Assembly: GCF_008180725.1 (NCBI RefSeq)
Contig: NZ_VTEV01000003.1
Span: 531,356 to 595,355 of the forward strand
Direction: 5' to 3'
DNA from: Sutcliffiella horikoshii
GTDB lineage: Bacteria > Bacillota > Bacilli > Bacillales > Bacillaceae_I
Length of the DNA: 64,000 nt
Shown in pieces: positions 33,479-42,357 of the stretch. The position numbers were made by a program, and so were the translations under genes. The number at the start of each line of letters is the position of its first letter. Position 1 is the first letter of the stretch. Under the pieces are notes generated by a model. It had not been told where the DNA came from. It did no database searches and worked only from the letters and a program-made list of their open reading frames with translations.

Positions 33479-34831
33479 ATGGAAGATGTAGTAATTGCTC
33501 GGTCATTGTTTGGAACTACAATGGGATTTCATATTATATTTGCAACACTGGGCGTTGGGATTCCTTTAATGATTCTCATTGCCGAATTGATGTATCAAAA
33601 AACGCAAAACCGTGAATATGCGATTATGGCAAAAAGGTGGACAAAAGCAAAAGCGGTGCTACTAGGGGTTGCAATCCCTACTGGTACAATTGCCGGAGTT
33701 CAACTTTCCCTTTTGTGGCCTGGATTTATGGAGGTCATCGGTAAGGTCATGGCTCTTCCGTTTCAGATTGAAATATATGCGTTTTTCATTGAAGCATTAT
33801 TCATATCCATATACGTGTATGCTGCAGACCGCATTTCACCCTGGATGCGCATTTTAAGTGTGACACTTGTTACAATCGGTGCGGCAGCATCTGCCGTACT
33901 CATCACAAATGTCCATGCGTTTGAAGGAACACCGGCAGGCTTTCGGATTGAAAATGGTCAGATTGTCGACGTGGATCCTTGGGCCGCTTTTTTCAATCCT
34001 AGTTTCGTCGTTACGGCTGCGCATGTGGCAGTCTCTGCCTTTATGACAGGGGCCTTTGTCATTGCCTCTGTTGCAGCCTATAAAATGTTACGAAACAAAC
34101 ATGATGAGCGGGTATATAAATTTCACCGAAAAGCACTGATCATGGGACTTGTTGTAGGAGGGATTTTTTCGTTTATGACTGCTATAAACGGACATGAATC
34201 TGCCCAACAGTTGCACCAGTATCAACCAGAAAAGTTAGCAGCAGCAGAAGGACTGTTTGAAACCCAATCTCATGCACCTCTTGCAGTGGGAGGATTCACC
34301 GATCGAGAAGCTAAAGAGGTTAAATGGGGAATCGAGGTTCCATGGGCACTAAGCTTTTTGGCGGATGATCGTTTTGACACGGTAGTTGTCGGTCTGGATG
34401 ATTTTCCTGAAGAGTATTGGCCGCCATTGTTTGTACATACCCTTTTCAACGCAATGGTTGGAATTGGTTCACTACTGATCATGCTCTCTTTAGTAGGGTT
34501 CTTTTGGAGTAAGATTCTCAAAAAAACAACCTATCCCAAATGGCTTATGTGGCTGTTTGTCGCTGCAGGTCCACTCTCGATGTTGGCTATAGAATTTGGA
34601 TGGATTTTCGCGTGTACCGGAAGACAGCCATGGGTTATCTATCGCGTGATGTTAACGGAGGATGCAGTTACTGGAAACCAAAATCTCGCCGCATTGTTTA
34701 TAGCGTTTGCAGGTATTTATGTACTTCTAGGTGTTGCAGTGGTAATGGTCCTTCGCTATTACTTCAAGCGACATCCAATTGAGGACGAGTTGAACGATAT
34801 TCCCCCAACACCTACTGGGGTTCAAGCATAA
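33479..34831 (+). CDS. ythA: Cytochrome bd-type ubiquinol/menaquinol oxidase subunit I (YthA)
   Basis: A 450-residue CydA-family subunit with about nine membrane helices. Heme-ligand regions include RSLFGTTMGFHIIFATLG (axial His) and the GRQPWVIY motif near the C-terminus; the quinol-binding loop (HQYQPEKLAAAEGLFETQ) is of the short type. It resembles B. subtilis YthA, the alternative bd-like oxidase (cytochrome bb'), rather than CydA. AAGGGACGTAGCCAAA precedes ATG at 33479. ythB follows after 14 nt. Confidence 0.92.
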   Translation: MEDVVIARSLFGTTMGFHIIFATLGVGIPLMILIAELMYQKTQNREYAIMAKRWTKAKAVLLGVAIPTGTIAGVQLSLLWPGFMEVIGKVMALPFQIEIYAFFIEALFISIYVYAADRISPWMRILSVTLVTIGAAASAVLITNVHAFEGTPAGFRIENGQIVDVDPWAAFFNPSFVVTAAHVAVSAFMTGAFVIASVAAYKMLRNKHDERVYKFHRKALIMGLVVGGIFSFMTAINGHESAQQLHQYQPEKLAAAEGLFETQSHAPLAVGGFTDREAKEVKWGIEVPWALSFLADDRFDTVVVGLDDFPEEYWPPLFVHTLFNAMVGIGSLLIMLSLVGFFWSKILKKTTYPKWLMWLFVAAGPLSMLAIEFGWIFACTGRQPWVIYRVMLTEDAVTGNQNLAALFIAFAGIYVLLGVAVVMVLRYYFKRHPIEDELNDIPPTPTGVQA

Positions 34832-34845
34832 GGAGGATCACCTTC

Positions 34846-35874
34846 ATGACAGACGTAATATTGGCAATTACGGTCCTATGGGGTTTCATTTTTATCTACG
34901 CCGTCATGGCGACGATGGATTTCGGAGCCGGTTTCTGGTCTATGCTCTATATAAAGAATGAAAAAACAAATGCCACCAATATCGCCAACCGATATTTATC
35001 CCCTACGTGGGAGGTCACCAATGTATTTGTTGTCGCTGTTGTGGTGGCTATATACAGTTTCTTTCCAAGCGCCGCCTATACACTCGGAACTGTTCTTTTA
35101 ATACCAGGAAGCATCATTCTACTTTTGCTTGCAGTCCGTAGCGGATTCCTTGTGTTCTCCCATATTGTCGACGATTATCATAAACCGCTAACGTACGTAT
35201 CAGGAATCAGTGGATTTATAATACCAGCCTTTTTAATACTTGTTTTGCCCATTACACATGGTGGATTTGTGGATAACATCAATGGGGTGGATACATTAAT
35301 GCTTGGCCGGTTATTAACCAGCCCACATGCCCTTTCTTTCATCTTGTTTGCGGTTAGCAGCACTTTGTTTTTGTCTTCCTTGTTACTTGCGGATTTCTCT
35401 AAGGTTGCAAAAGACAGACATGCGTATGCTATTTACAGAAGGGATGCCTTAATCTTAGGTCCTGTCTCATTACTAGGCGCTCTACTAATCATGATTACCA
35501 TGCGATACGAAGCAACATGGTTATTTAATGGGATGATGGACTATCTTGTATGGTTATTCATTTCAGCTGGTATGTTCGTCGTGACAGGAGTTGCACTTGT
35601 TATACCTGGAAAGGATGGATGGAACGGCCTGCCAAGGTTAGGAGTTGTTTCTGCTTTTATACAGTATGCATTGGCTAGTTACGCATATGGGCGCGCACAT
35701 CTTCCCTACATCGTCTATCCAAATGTCACAATCCAAAACGGATTTACAGATCCAGCTTCCTTTCGGGCGCTCTTCATTTCTTATATTGTCGGATTTATCA
35801 TCTTGTTTCCAGGTTTTATCTACTTCTGGCGATTGTTTATGAAGGATGAAAAATACATCAAAAGTGAAAATTAA
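34846..35874 (+). CDS. ythB: Cytochrome bd-type oxidase subunit II (YthB)
   Basis: A 342-residue CydB-family subunit with about eight membrane helices, starting MTDVILAITVLWGFIFIYAV with the usual MDFGAGFWSML after helix 1. It partners YthA in a membrane quinol oxidase. Ribosome-binding site AAGGAGGATCACCTTC, 14 nt after ythA. A hairpin follows the stop immediately. Confidence 0.92.
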   Translation: MTDVILAITVLWGFIFIYAVMATMDFGAGFWSMLYIKNEKTNATNIANRYLSPTWEVTNVFVVAVVVAIYSFFPSAAYTLGTVLLIPGSIILLLLAVRSGFLVFSHIVDDYHKPLTYVSGISGFIIPAFLILVLPITHGGFVDNINGVDTLMLGRLLTSPHALSFILFAVSSTLFLSSLLLADFSKVAKDRHAYAIYRRDALILGPVSLLGALLIMITMRYEATWLFNGMMDYLVWLFISAGMFVVTGVALVIPGKDGWNGLPRLGVVSAFIQYALASYAYGRAHLPYIVYPNVTIQNGFTDPASFRALFISYIVGFIILFPGFIYFWRLFMKDEKYIKSEN

Positions 35875-35876
35875 GG

Positions 35877-35898
35877 TCAGGAGTATATTTTCTCCTGG
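35877..35898 (+). terminator. Terminator of ythAB
   Basis: TCAGGAG / CTCCTGG with an 8-nt loop and ATTTTATTT tail, right behind the ythB stop. Confidence 0.7.
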
Positions 35899-35903
35899 CT
35901 ATT

Positions 35904-36188
35904 TTATTTCGAAAAATTACAAAGCACTTTTTGGATGGAACTCCAGGAACGCTTACAGTAGAAAACTGGTTTATTGCTCTCTTTTGCTTTTTGTTTGATC
36001 ACTTTAGCAAGGTTATGGTTAATATAATCGGTTAGAACCAAAATAATATCGATATGCTCCGGAATGCTTCTTTTTACTACTTGCACCTTTCTTCCATCAA
36101 TATGTAGGACATTTTCAAATCCTTGTGTGACAAGCTTTTCTTGAATATTGCCTAAATGATCTGCACCAACTACCATAAGTGAAGCCAT
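35904..36188 (-). CDS. DUF2325 domain protein
   Basis: A 94-residue protein matching the short DUF2325 family: SLMVVGADHLGNIQEKL at the N-terminus, DIILVLTDYINHNLAKVIKQKAKE centrally and PVFYCKRSWSSI near the C-terminus. Function unknown; longer family members are Cys/His proteins near metal genes. AAAGGAAGTAGAAAAAG precedes the ATG at 36188. Two Fur-like palindromes lie upstream, so iron-dependent expression is inferred. Convergent with ythB. Confidence 0.82.
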   Translation of the reverse strand: MASLMVVGADHLGNIQEKLVTQGFENVLHIDGRKVQVVKRSIPEHIDIILVLTDYINHNLAKVIKQKAKESNKPVFYCKRSWSSIQKVLCNFSK

Positions 36189-36218
36189 CTTTTTCTACTT
36201 CCTTTCTATCGCTTAATT

Positions 36219-36231
36219 GAGAATCGTTCTC
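36219..36231 (-). promoter_or_regulatory. Fur-like box, proximal
   Basis: GAGAATCGTTCTC flanked by TT, a 6-1-6 palindrome similar to Bacillus Fur boxes (TGATAATNATTATCA), 31 nt upstream of the DUF2325 start. Confidence 0.6.
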
Positions 36232-36252
36232 TCTTATAAGTCCATAATAATT

Positions 36253-36265
36253 GAGAATGATTCTC
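36253..36265 (-). promoter_or_regulatory. Fur-like box, distal
   Basis: TTGAGAATGATTCTCTT, a second and better Fur-like palindrome, 34 bp from the first (about three helical turns). It also lies 109 bp upstream of the divergent DUF1540 gene. Confidence 0.68.
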
Positions 36266-36373
36266 TTTGTCAATAAAATTATAGAATATACCTATTTTTA
36301 TCATGAAGTATGAAATTTTTTTTATGGCAAACAATAGGAACGTATCTTCTGTACAAAAAAGGAGGACGTTATA

Positions 36374-36529
36374 ATGGCTAAAGAAGTTTTGTGTGAAGTG
36401 GAAAACTGTAACTACTGGGGACAAGGAAACATTTGCCAAGCAGATGCTATTTATGTGGTGAGCCATAAAGGGAACACTGCACACGATTCGAAGGATACCG
36501 ACTGCAAAACTTTCAAACCTGCTCATTAA
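36374..36529 (+). CDS. DUF1540 domain protein
   Basis: A 51-residue Cys-rich protein, too short for many gene finders: MAKEVLCEVENCNYWGQGNI then CQADAIYVV and DTDCKTFKPAH. Four cysteines in the C-x4-C...C...C arrangement match the single-copy DUF1540 domain of Firmicutes, probably metal-binding. The strong AAAGGAGGACGTTATA ribosome-binding site and a terminator behind support expression. Function unknown. Confidence 0.88.
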   Translation: MAKEVLCEVENCNYWGQGNICQADAIYVVSHKGNTAHDSKDTDCKTFKPAH

Positions 36530-36540
36530 TGTAAAAAACA

Positions 36541-36581
36541 AAAAGCCCAAGAGCTACGCGGCAGGTAACTCTTGGGCTTTT
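36541..36581 (+). terminator. Terminator of the DUF1540 gene
   Basis: AAAGCCCAAGAG / CTCTTGGGCTTT with a 15-nt loop and T-rich tail. Confidence 0.9.
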
Positions 36582-36659
36582 ATATGTTAAAAATATAGAT
36601 ATTTGTAAACCGCATGATCTTTTTAAATCAAAGTAAAATTAGTTGTTTGGTTAATCTCA

Positions 36660-36784
36660 GCTGTTGATTGGAGCAAATGCGAAGACTCCTGAGGGAGATA
36701 GCGCTAGGTGGAGACCACGCAGAAGCCGAGGAGGCTCACGTCAGCCCCTAGGAAAGCGAAGCCATTTACGGAAATCAACAGAGG
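36660..36784. repeat. Dispersed palindromic repeat, family I (inverted copy)
   Basis: Reverse-complement orientation of the 1319 copy: starts GCTGTTGATTGGAGCAAA and ends GGAAATCAACAGAGGTG. Behind it, at about 36823-36841, a stray CCGGAACGGAAATCAACCG matches the end of family II. The 350-bp gap to mntD holds nothing else recognisable. Confidence 0.85.
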
Positions 36785-36880
36785 TGTTTAAAAAAATTCT
36801 AAAATCAAAGGCTATTTCTTTGACCGGAACGGAAATCAACCGTAATAATATACTTTTATAACTTTTGAAAAAGCCCCCAT

Positions 36881-37774
36881 TTACTGGAGGCTGTTGCTTT
36901 CTTTCGATAAATTTCTTCTAAAGAACCATTTCATTACCAAACCATGCTTTGGCGATAAGAAAAAAGTTAAAACAAACAATATTCCTGCCATGGAAGCCAT
37001 CATACCAGATATTGAAACATTAAATAAGGACGCCGCATAATATCCAAGAACTGCTGAGGCAACCCCTATACCAGCACTTAACAAAAGCATGATACTTAGT
37101 TTATCAGTCAATAGGTAAGCACTTGCTCCTGGCGCAATAAGCATCGCAACCACTAATATTGCTCCTACGCTATCAAAAGATGCAACTGTTGTAATCGAGA
37201 GCATCCCCATTAATAAATAGTGCATGAACATGACTGGAATTCCAATGGCAAGGGCCATTTCTGGATCAAACGAGCAAATTTTCAATTCTTTATAGAAAAG
37301 TAAAAGAACTGCCAAATTGATGACAAGAACAGCTCCAAGCATCCATACTGCCCTTGGACCGACATCCATCCCTGCAATAATTAACGTATCCCAGGGAACA
37401 AACGCAATTTCCCCCATTAGTGCATGATCTACATCTAAATGAACTCTTCCTGCAAATAAGGAAACTAAAATTACCCCTAGGGCAAATAAGGAAGTAAATA
37501 CAACTCCAATTGCTGCATCAGATTGAACTCCTGATGAATGCAGCAGCTGAATGAAGAATGCCGTCAGTAAACCCACTATCAATGCGCCGGCAAACATATA
37601 GATACCGTCTAGACTGTTTGAAACAAGGTAGGCTGCCACAATACCTAGTAAAACCGTATGACTAATTGCATCTGCAAGCATTGCCATTCTTCTTAGAATG
37701 AGAAAACAACCGGTAAGACCGCATGTTATGCCAACTAAGGACCCAGTTAGAATAATCCACCCTTCATAACTCAT
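36881..37774 (-). CDS. mntD: Manganese ABC transporter permease MntD
   Basis: A 297-residue ABC-3 family permease with about eight membrane helices; segments GLTGCFLILRRMAMLADAISHTVL and SITTVASFDSVGAILVVAMLIAPGA are typical of ZnuB/MntC-like permeases. Last gene of mntABCD; its ATG overlaps the mntC stop (TGATG). Manganese is inferred from the gene order, the MntA sequence and the mntC extension. Confidence 0.9.
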   Translation of the reverse strand: MSYEGWIILTGSLVGITCGLTGCFLILRRMAMLADAISHTVLLGIVAAYLVSNSLDGIYMFAGALIVGLLTAFFIQLLHSSGVQSDAAIGVVFTSLFALGVILVSLFAGRVHLDVDHALMGEIAFVPWDTLIIAGMDVGPRAVWMLGAVLVINLAVLLLFYKELKICSFDPEMALAIGIPVMFMHYLLMGMLSITTVASFDSVGAILVVAMLIAPGASAYLLTDKLSIMLLLSAGIGVASAVLGYYAASLFNVSISGMMASMAGILFVLTFFLSPKHGLVMKWFFRRNLSKESNSLQ

Positions 37775-39129
37775 CAGCCTTCACTCCCTCCTACTGCAGA
37801 ATGGAAGCCTTTGTTCCCTATATTTCTTTTCTTTTTATATAAAAATAGGCCATTAGGTTCTCTACCAAAATCCTTGAGTAAAGCCCTAAGTTCATCAATT
37901 ATTTCTTTTGGTCCATTTAAAAGGTCCATGCTTCCCTCTCTCCAGTTCGAAACAGGGAACTTGCTTTCAAACATAAGATACATATCCATTAACCTGTTTT
38001 TTAGAACAATATCATGGGCCATCTCCAGCCCTTTTTCCGTTAGCATTATACGTTTATTAGCCTGATCTTCGGCTAATAATCCTTCCTTTTTCAATTCCTT
38101 TACCACTGCATGCATCGTGAGCGTCGATATCGGACGCAGCTCCACCACTTGTTGGTAGGGGTAACTTCCAATTTCTTTACCTTCTGACTCTTTCAACTTC
38201 GTCTCACTCAACTCATACAAACTAGATAAAATATTTTCCCTAGTTACTAGGCGTTTCACCTTCCATTGCTTGATCATTTTAGGCAATAATCCTTTTTTCG
38301 TACCGAAAATAAGGGAGAACACAAACAATATGGTCGCTGCCAAAATAATTAATGGTCCTGTCGACATCCCGCGGGATAGTGTACTTAGCAAAGTCCCAAC
38401 AACACCTGAAACTCCACCTACCACTCCAGCCAAAACAACCATATAGTCAAGCCGTTCTGTCCAATACCTTGCAGTAATAGCCGGCGTGATTAACATAGCT
38501 GCCATTAGAATAACGCCAACTGCCTGCAGCCCAATGACAACTGCTCCGACAATCATAGTCATTAAAAGACCATTCAGCCACTTAACTGGAAGTCCTATCC
38601 CTTGAGCAAACTGAGGATCAAAGGTTATAAGCTTCAATTCTTTGAACAAGATGAATGTGATAAAAATTAAGATAAAGGCTATTACACTAATGATTTGTAC
38701 ATCTAAACCAACAATAGCCGCCGCTTGCCCAAAAATAAATGAATCCAGTCCAGCCTGATTACCGCTTCCATACTGCTGAATATAGGTTAATAGAACGATA
38801 CCAAAGCCAAAAAACACAGATAAAACGAGACCGATTGCAGTATCTTCTTTTATCCTGGAGTGTTTAATAATGGCTTGAATACAGTAAGTTCCGATTAATC
38901 CTGAGATGGACGCTCCAATCAATAACCATGACATCGACTTTGCTCCAATCAGTAAGAAAGCAATACATATTCCCGGCAAAGCTGCGTGTGCCATTGCATC
39001 TCCAAGAAGGCTTTGTTTTCTCAACAAAGCGAAGCTACCAATGACACCACTTGCCATTCCTAGTAAAATGGTCCCTAGCAGTACCCACTGCACGTTCGGA
39101 TCTTGTAGCATATTGAGAACCGTTTCCAT
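37774..39129 (-). CDS. mntC: Manganese ABC transporter permease MntC with C-terminal MntR/DtxR-like extension
   Basis: A 451-residue fusion-like protein. Residues about 1-280 are an ABC-3 permease (GVIGSFALLRKQSLLGDAMAHAALPG). Residues about 290-451 are soluble: a winged-helix-like part (YPYQQVVELRPISTLTMHAVVKELKKEGLL) and a DtxR/MntR-like dimerisation-type helix region (EKGLEMAHDIVLKNRLMDMYL). B. subtilis MntC also carries such an extension. The ATG at 39129 has AGGAGTGACAGT upstream; the frame is open to 39159 within mntB. The extension could sense metal or regulate the transporter, but this is unproven. Confidence 0.9.
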   Translation of the reverse strand: METVLNMLQDPNVQWVLLGTILLGMASGVIGSFALLRKQSLLGDAMAHAALPGICIAFLLIGAKSMSWLLIGASISGLIGTYCIQAIIKHSRIKEDTAIGLVLSVFFGFGIVLLTYIQQYGSGNQAGLDSFIFGQAAAIVGLDVQIISVIAFILIFITFILFKELKLITFDPQFAQGIGLPVKWLNGLLMTMIVGAVVIGLQAVGVILMAAMLITPAITARYWTERLDYMVVLAGVVGGVSGVVGTLLSTLSRGMSTGPLIILAATILFVFSLIFGTKKGLLPKMIKQWKVKRLVTRENILSSLYELSETKLKESEGKEIGSYPYQQVVELRPISTLTMHAVVKELKKEGLLAEDQANKRIMLTEKGLEMAHDIVLKNRLMDMYLMFESKFPVSNWREGSMDLLNGPKEIIDELRALLKDFGREPNGLFLYKKKRNIGNKGFHSAVGGSEG

Positions 39130-39139
39130 ACTGTCACTC

Positions 39140-39886
39140 CTATTGTTCGACAATGGCATGATTTTGGTCTAAAAATGCCAACCGACCACCATACGTTTTT
39201 TGCAAATTATCCATTGTAAATACTTCTTCTGTCGGACCGATGGCAATCTTTCTAAGGTTAAGCAACAACACCCAGTCAAAATACTCTTTCACTGTCTGGA
39301 GATCATGATGAACTACCAATACAGTTTTTCCTTGTGCTTTAAGTTCATTGAGAATGGTGATGATTGCTTTTTCTGTTGCAGCATCTACCCCTACGAAGGG
39401 TTCATCCATAAAATAAATACTCGCATCCTGTGCAAGTGCTCTTGCCAGGAATACTCGTTGTTGTTGTCCACCTGAAAGCTGACTAATTTGTCGTGTTGCA
39501 TATTCTTTCATTCCAACTTTATCCAAGCATTCATAAGCAAACTCTATATCCTTTTTGTTCGGTCTCTTCACCCAACCAATATGACCATATCTCCCCATCA
39601 GTACAACATCCAATGCGTTCGTTGGAAAGTCCCAATCCACAGACCCACGCTGTGGAACATATCCAATTAATTTACGCTGTGATCGATATGATTTTCCATA
39701 GATTGATATAGTACCAGACGCCTTTGGAATTAATTCCAAAGCCGCCTTGATTAATGTAGATTTACCGGCACCATTCGGTCCAATAATCCCGATTAGTTTT
39801 CCTTCCGGAACGCTGAAACTAATTTCTTTTAATACAGGTTTACGATGATAAGCTACTGTTAAATTTTCTATTTTGACCGGCTGCAT
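39140..39886 (-). CDS. mntB: Manganese ABC transporter ATP-binding protein MntB
   Basis: A 248-residue ATPase: [10 protein letters not shown]-loop [13 protein letters not shown] (the DWDFP signature is typical of Mn/Zn importers), [27 protein letters not shown] and HHDLQTV. AAGGTGAACGAAT precedes the ATG at 39886. Second gene of mntABCD. Confidence 0.93.
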   Translation of the reverse strand: MQPVKIENLTVAYHRKPVLKEISFSVPEGKLIGIIGPNGAGKSTLIKAALELIPKASGTISIYGKSYRSQRKLIGYVPQRGSVDWDFPTNALDVVLMGRYGHIGWVKRPNKKDIEFAYECLDKVGMKEYATRQISQLSGGQQQRVFLARALAQDASIYFMDEPFVGVDAATEKAIITILNELKAQGKTVLVVHHDLQTVKEYFDWVLLLNLRKIAIGPTEEVFTMDNLQKTYGGRLAFLDQNHAIVEQ

Positions 39887-39929
39887 ATTCGTTCACCTTG
39901 CTTTCTAATTTGCTTTACCCATGAAAGAA

Positions 39930-40856
39930 CTATTTTAACGCCTTTACGATTGTATCAATATTATGTCTGAACATTCCTAAGTATGTTCCTGTTTCTGTTC
40001 CAGCAGCTCCCATTGCATCAGAGTATAGTTCCCCACCTATTACAACTGTGTGGTCCTTGCTTTCAGCTCCTTGAACCACTGCATTTATGGAGTCTTCCGA
40101 AATGCTGCTTTCAACGAATACTGCTTTAATGTTTCTTTCTACTAAAAGATCTACAATGGAACGCACATCACTTAAACCAAACTCTGCGTCTGTACTCAAT
40201 CCTTGCAAACCCGTCACTTCCATTCCATATGCTTTACCAAAGTACTGGAACGCGTCATGAGCCGTTACTAATACTCTACTCTCTTCAGGGATAGTTGCAA
40301 GTTGTTCCTTCGCGTAAGTATCTAATTCTTCCAATTTCTTTATATATGCTTCCGCATTCTTTTCATATAAATCAGCGTTCGCCTTATCTTCTTTAATTAA
40401 TGTCTCTTTCACTTCTTCCACTGCATACACCCATAAAGAGATATCAAACCAAACATGAGGATCCTTTTTATCTGTTTCTCCTTCAGCAATTAACAACTTA
40501 TCCGTTGGAACAGACTCAGCTACAGGAACCGTTGCTTTTTTATCCTTCATTTTACTAAGGATTTCTCCCATTCTTCCCTCTAATTTAAGCCCATTATAGA
40601 AGATAATATCCGCTTCGTTTAATTTTTTCAAATCTCCTTGAGAGGCTTTATACAAATGAGGGTCAATACCTGGCCCCATAAGACTTTCCACTTCTACTTT
40701 GTCTCCACCAACATTTTCAACGATATCTGCTATTTGTGCAATAGTAGTGGTAACCTTAATTGTTTCATTCTCATCACTACTTACTCCTGAAGAACAAGCA
40801 GTCAATCCCAAACTGATAGCTCCTAGCAATACCAATTTCCCCAATAGTTTTTTCAT
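39930..40856 (-). CDS. mntA: Manganese-binding lipoprotein MntA
   Basis: A 308-residue cluster A-I solute-binding lipoprotein: lipobox LTAC (Cys about residue 21); metal-ligand segments GIDPHLYKASQGD, DPHVWFDISLW, VTAHDAFQYFGKAYG and GGELYSDAMG are those of MntA/TroA and closely resemble B. subtilis MntA. It lacks the His-rich loop of the zinc protein at 31003. First gene of mntABCD; MntR-type repression by Mn is expected, and candidate sites lie upstream. Confidence 0.93.
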   Translation of the reverse strand: MKKLLGKLVLLGAISLGLTACSSGVSSDENETIKVTTTIAQIADIVENVGGDKVEVESLMGPGIDPHLYKASQGDLKKLNEADIIFYNGLKLEGRMGEILSKMKDKKATVPVAESVPTDKLLIAEGETDKKDPHVWFDISLWVYAVEEVKETLIKEDKANADLYEKNAEAYIKKLEELDTYAKEQLATIPEESRVLVTAHDAFQYFGKAYGMEVTGLQGLSTDAEFGLSDVRSIVDLLVERNIKAVFVESSISEDSINAVVQGAESKDHTVVIGGELYSDAMGAAGTETGTYLGMFRHNIDTIVKALK

Positions 40857-40880
40857 TTTCTCTCTCCTCTTCTCAAAGTG

Positions 40881-40915
40881 TTTGTACTAGTCAACAAAAG
40901 TTTGTCTAGTGCAAA
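40881..40915 (-). promoter_or_regulatory. Candidate MntR-type operator region upstream of mntA
   Basis: Two related 15-mers, TTTGTACTAGTCAAC (40881) and TTTGTCTAGTGCAAA (40901), exactly 20 bp apart, each with a TTTG...CAA(A/C) frame around CTAG. The position upstream of mntA fits MntR, but the match to the MntR consensus is only partial. Confidence 0.45.
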
Positions 40916-41117
40916 TTTTATGGTAAAAAAAATACAAACGTTCTTATCTTTCTCCTAAATCACTGTATGTAGAAGAAGATAAAAATGTGATTCAACTTGA
41001 CCAACTACAGTAATTTAAGCCTACACTCAAAAAGTTGCCCTCATACAAAACTTAAACCCTAAGCAAACTTTTGTCAAGAACGAAAAAGCGCGAAAAAATA
41101 GAAAAAAAGAAAGAAAG

Positions 41118-41156
41118 GGGGTCAGACCCCTCTAGGAATTTCGCTCTTTACGTCGA
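41118..41156. repeat. GGGGTCAGACCCC dispersed element (copy 2)
   Basis: GGGGTCAGACCCCT followed by CTAGGAATTTCGCTCTTTACGTCGAA, collinear with the copy at 24595. It occupies the gap between the mntA promoter and the menC terminator, where no ORF was found. Confidence 0.75.
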
Positions 41157-41176
41157 ATATATATAAAGTTACCGTA

Positions 41177-41214
41177 AAAAAGCCCTGCAGCGCTGGGGCT
41201 TCAGAGGCTTTTTT
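41177..41214 (-). terminator. Terminator of the men operon
   Basis: Minus-strand AAAAAAGCCTCTGAAGCCCC...GGGCTTTTTT hairpin with a GC-rich interior (CAGCGCTG), about 30 nt past the menC stop. Confidence 0.8.
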
Positions 41215-41244
41215 GTTTTTTATTATATTGTCGGAAATTTTATT

Positions 41245-42357
41245 TTATTTTTTTGTAGGAAAGCTTGCTTTTCGCTTACTGATTTTCTTTATAAACGCTT
41301 CATCCACTTCAAAGCCGATACCTGGTCCATCTGGTACAGGCAATCTCCCATTTTTCACTACCACTTCCGGCGTTATTACATCTTTTTCCCAATAACGGCT
41401 TGATGAAGAAAGATCTCCTGGGATCGTAAAATTGGGTAAAGAAGCAAGGGCGATATGGAATGCTCTCGAAATTCCGGTTTCCAACATACCTCCACACCAA
41501 ACAGGAATTCCATGTTCCGCACATGTATTATGGATGTCAATGGCGTTTGCCAGTCCGCCAACCCGACCGATTTTAATGCTCATCACTTTACAGCTTCCAA
41601 GCTTGATAGCGTTTCTGGCATCCTGAATGGAAACAATACTTTCATCCAAACATACCGGTGTAGATAAAACTTGTTGCAGTTCCGCATGCTCCACAATGTC
41701 ATCAGCAGCAAGAGGCTGTTCGATCATCAGCAAGTTTAGTGCATCTAACTTTTTAAGCCGCTTCGCATCCCGAAGCGAATAGGCGGAATTTGCATCTACT
41801 AATAAAGCAATATCAGGAAACGCATCTCGTATCTTTTTTAATATCTCATAGTCGTTTGCTGGGTCTACTTTCACCTTAATCCGCTCATAGCCTTCTTTAA
41901 TTCTATGCTCGATGGTAGAGAGCATCCGCTCAGGAGTATCCATGCTCACTACTACCCCAGCTTTCACCTCTCTGCTGACACCACCAATATACTCTGCCAA
42001 AGAGACCCCCGCCTGCTTGGCAAATAGATCCCAGATTGCCATCTCTACTCCAGCTTTAGCCATCTGGTTACGCTTCCAATGTAAAAGAGCCTCGTTCACT
42101 CCTCGCGGGGATTCCCACTCTTGATGTAAAACAGTTGGAATGAAAAACTCAGTCAACATATGCCAAGCAGTTTCAATGGTTTCCTCTGTATACCATGGAG
42201 AAGAAAATGCAACCACTTCCCCCCATCCGGAATTCCCAGAACCATCTGTTGCTTTAATTAAGATGCTCTCCCTATCTGTGACGGTTTCCTGGTGAGTTCG
42301 AAACGGTTGAACTAATTTCATAGAAGTCAGGAATAAATCAACCTTCTCAATTTTCAT
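41245..42357 (-). CDS. menC: o-Succinylbenzoate synthase
   Basis: A 370-residue enolase-superfamily enzyme dehydrating SHCHC to o-succinylbenzoate in menaquinone synthesis. Catalytic Lys in RIKVKVDP, metal ligands in LLVDANSAYS, MIEQPL and VCLDESI, and a second Lys in VMSIKIGRVGG. It belongs to the NSAR/OSBS type; the men operon context fixes the role as OSBS. It overlaps menE by 11 nt and is the last gene of menFDHBEC. Confidence 0.94.
   Translation of the reverse strand: MKIEKVDLFLTSMKLVQPFRTHQETVTDRESILIKATDGSGNSGWGEVVAFSSPWYTEETIETAWHMLTEFFIPTVLHQEWESPRGVNEALLHWKRNQMAKAGVEMAIWDLFAKQAGVSLAEYIGGVSREVKAGVVVSMDTPERMLSTIEHRIKEGYERIKVKVDPANDYEILKKIRDAFPDIALLVDANSAYSLRDAKRLKKLDALNLLMIEQPLAADDIVEHAELQQVLSTPVCLDESIVSIQDARNAIKLGSCKVMSIKIGRVGGLANAIDIHNTCAEHGIPVWCGGMLETGISRAFHIALASLPNFTIPGDLSSSSRYWEKDVITPEVVVKNGRLPVPDGPGIGFEVDEAFIKKISKRKASFPTKK

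Noticed and set aside
36664..36861. 65-codon ORF in the repeat at 36660
   Set aside because: It lies entirely in the dispersed repeat and its flank; the same frame is not maintained in other copies.
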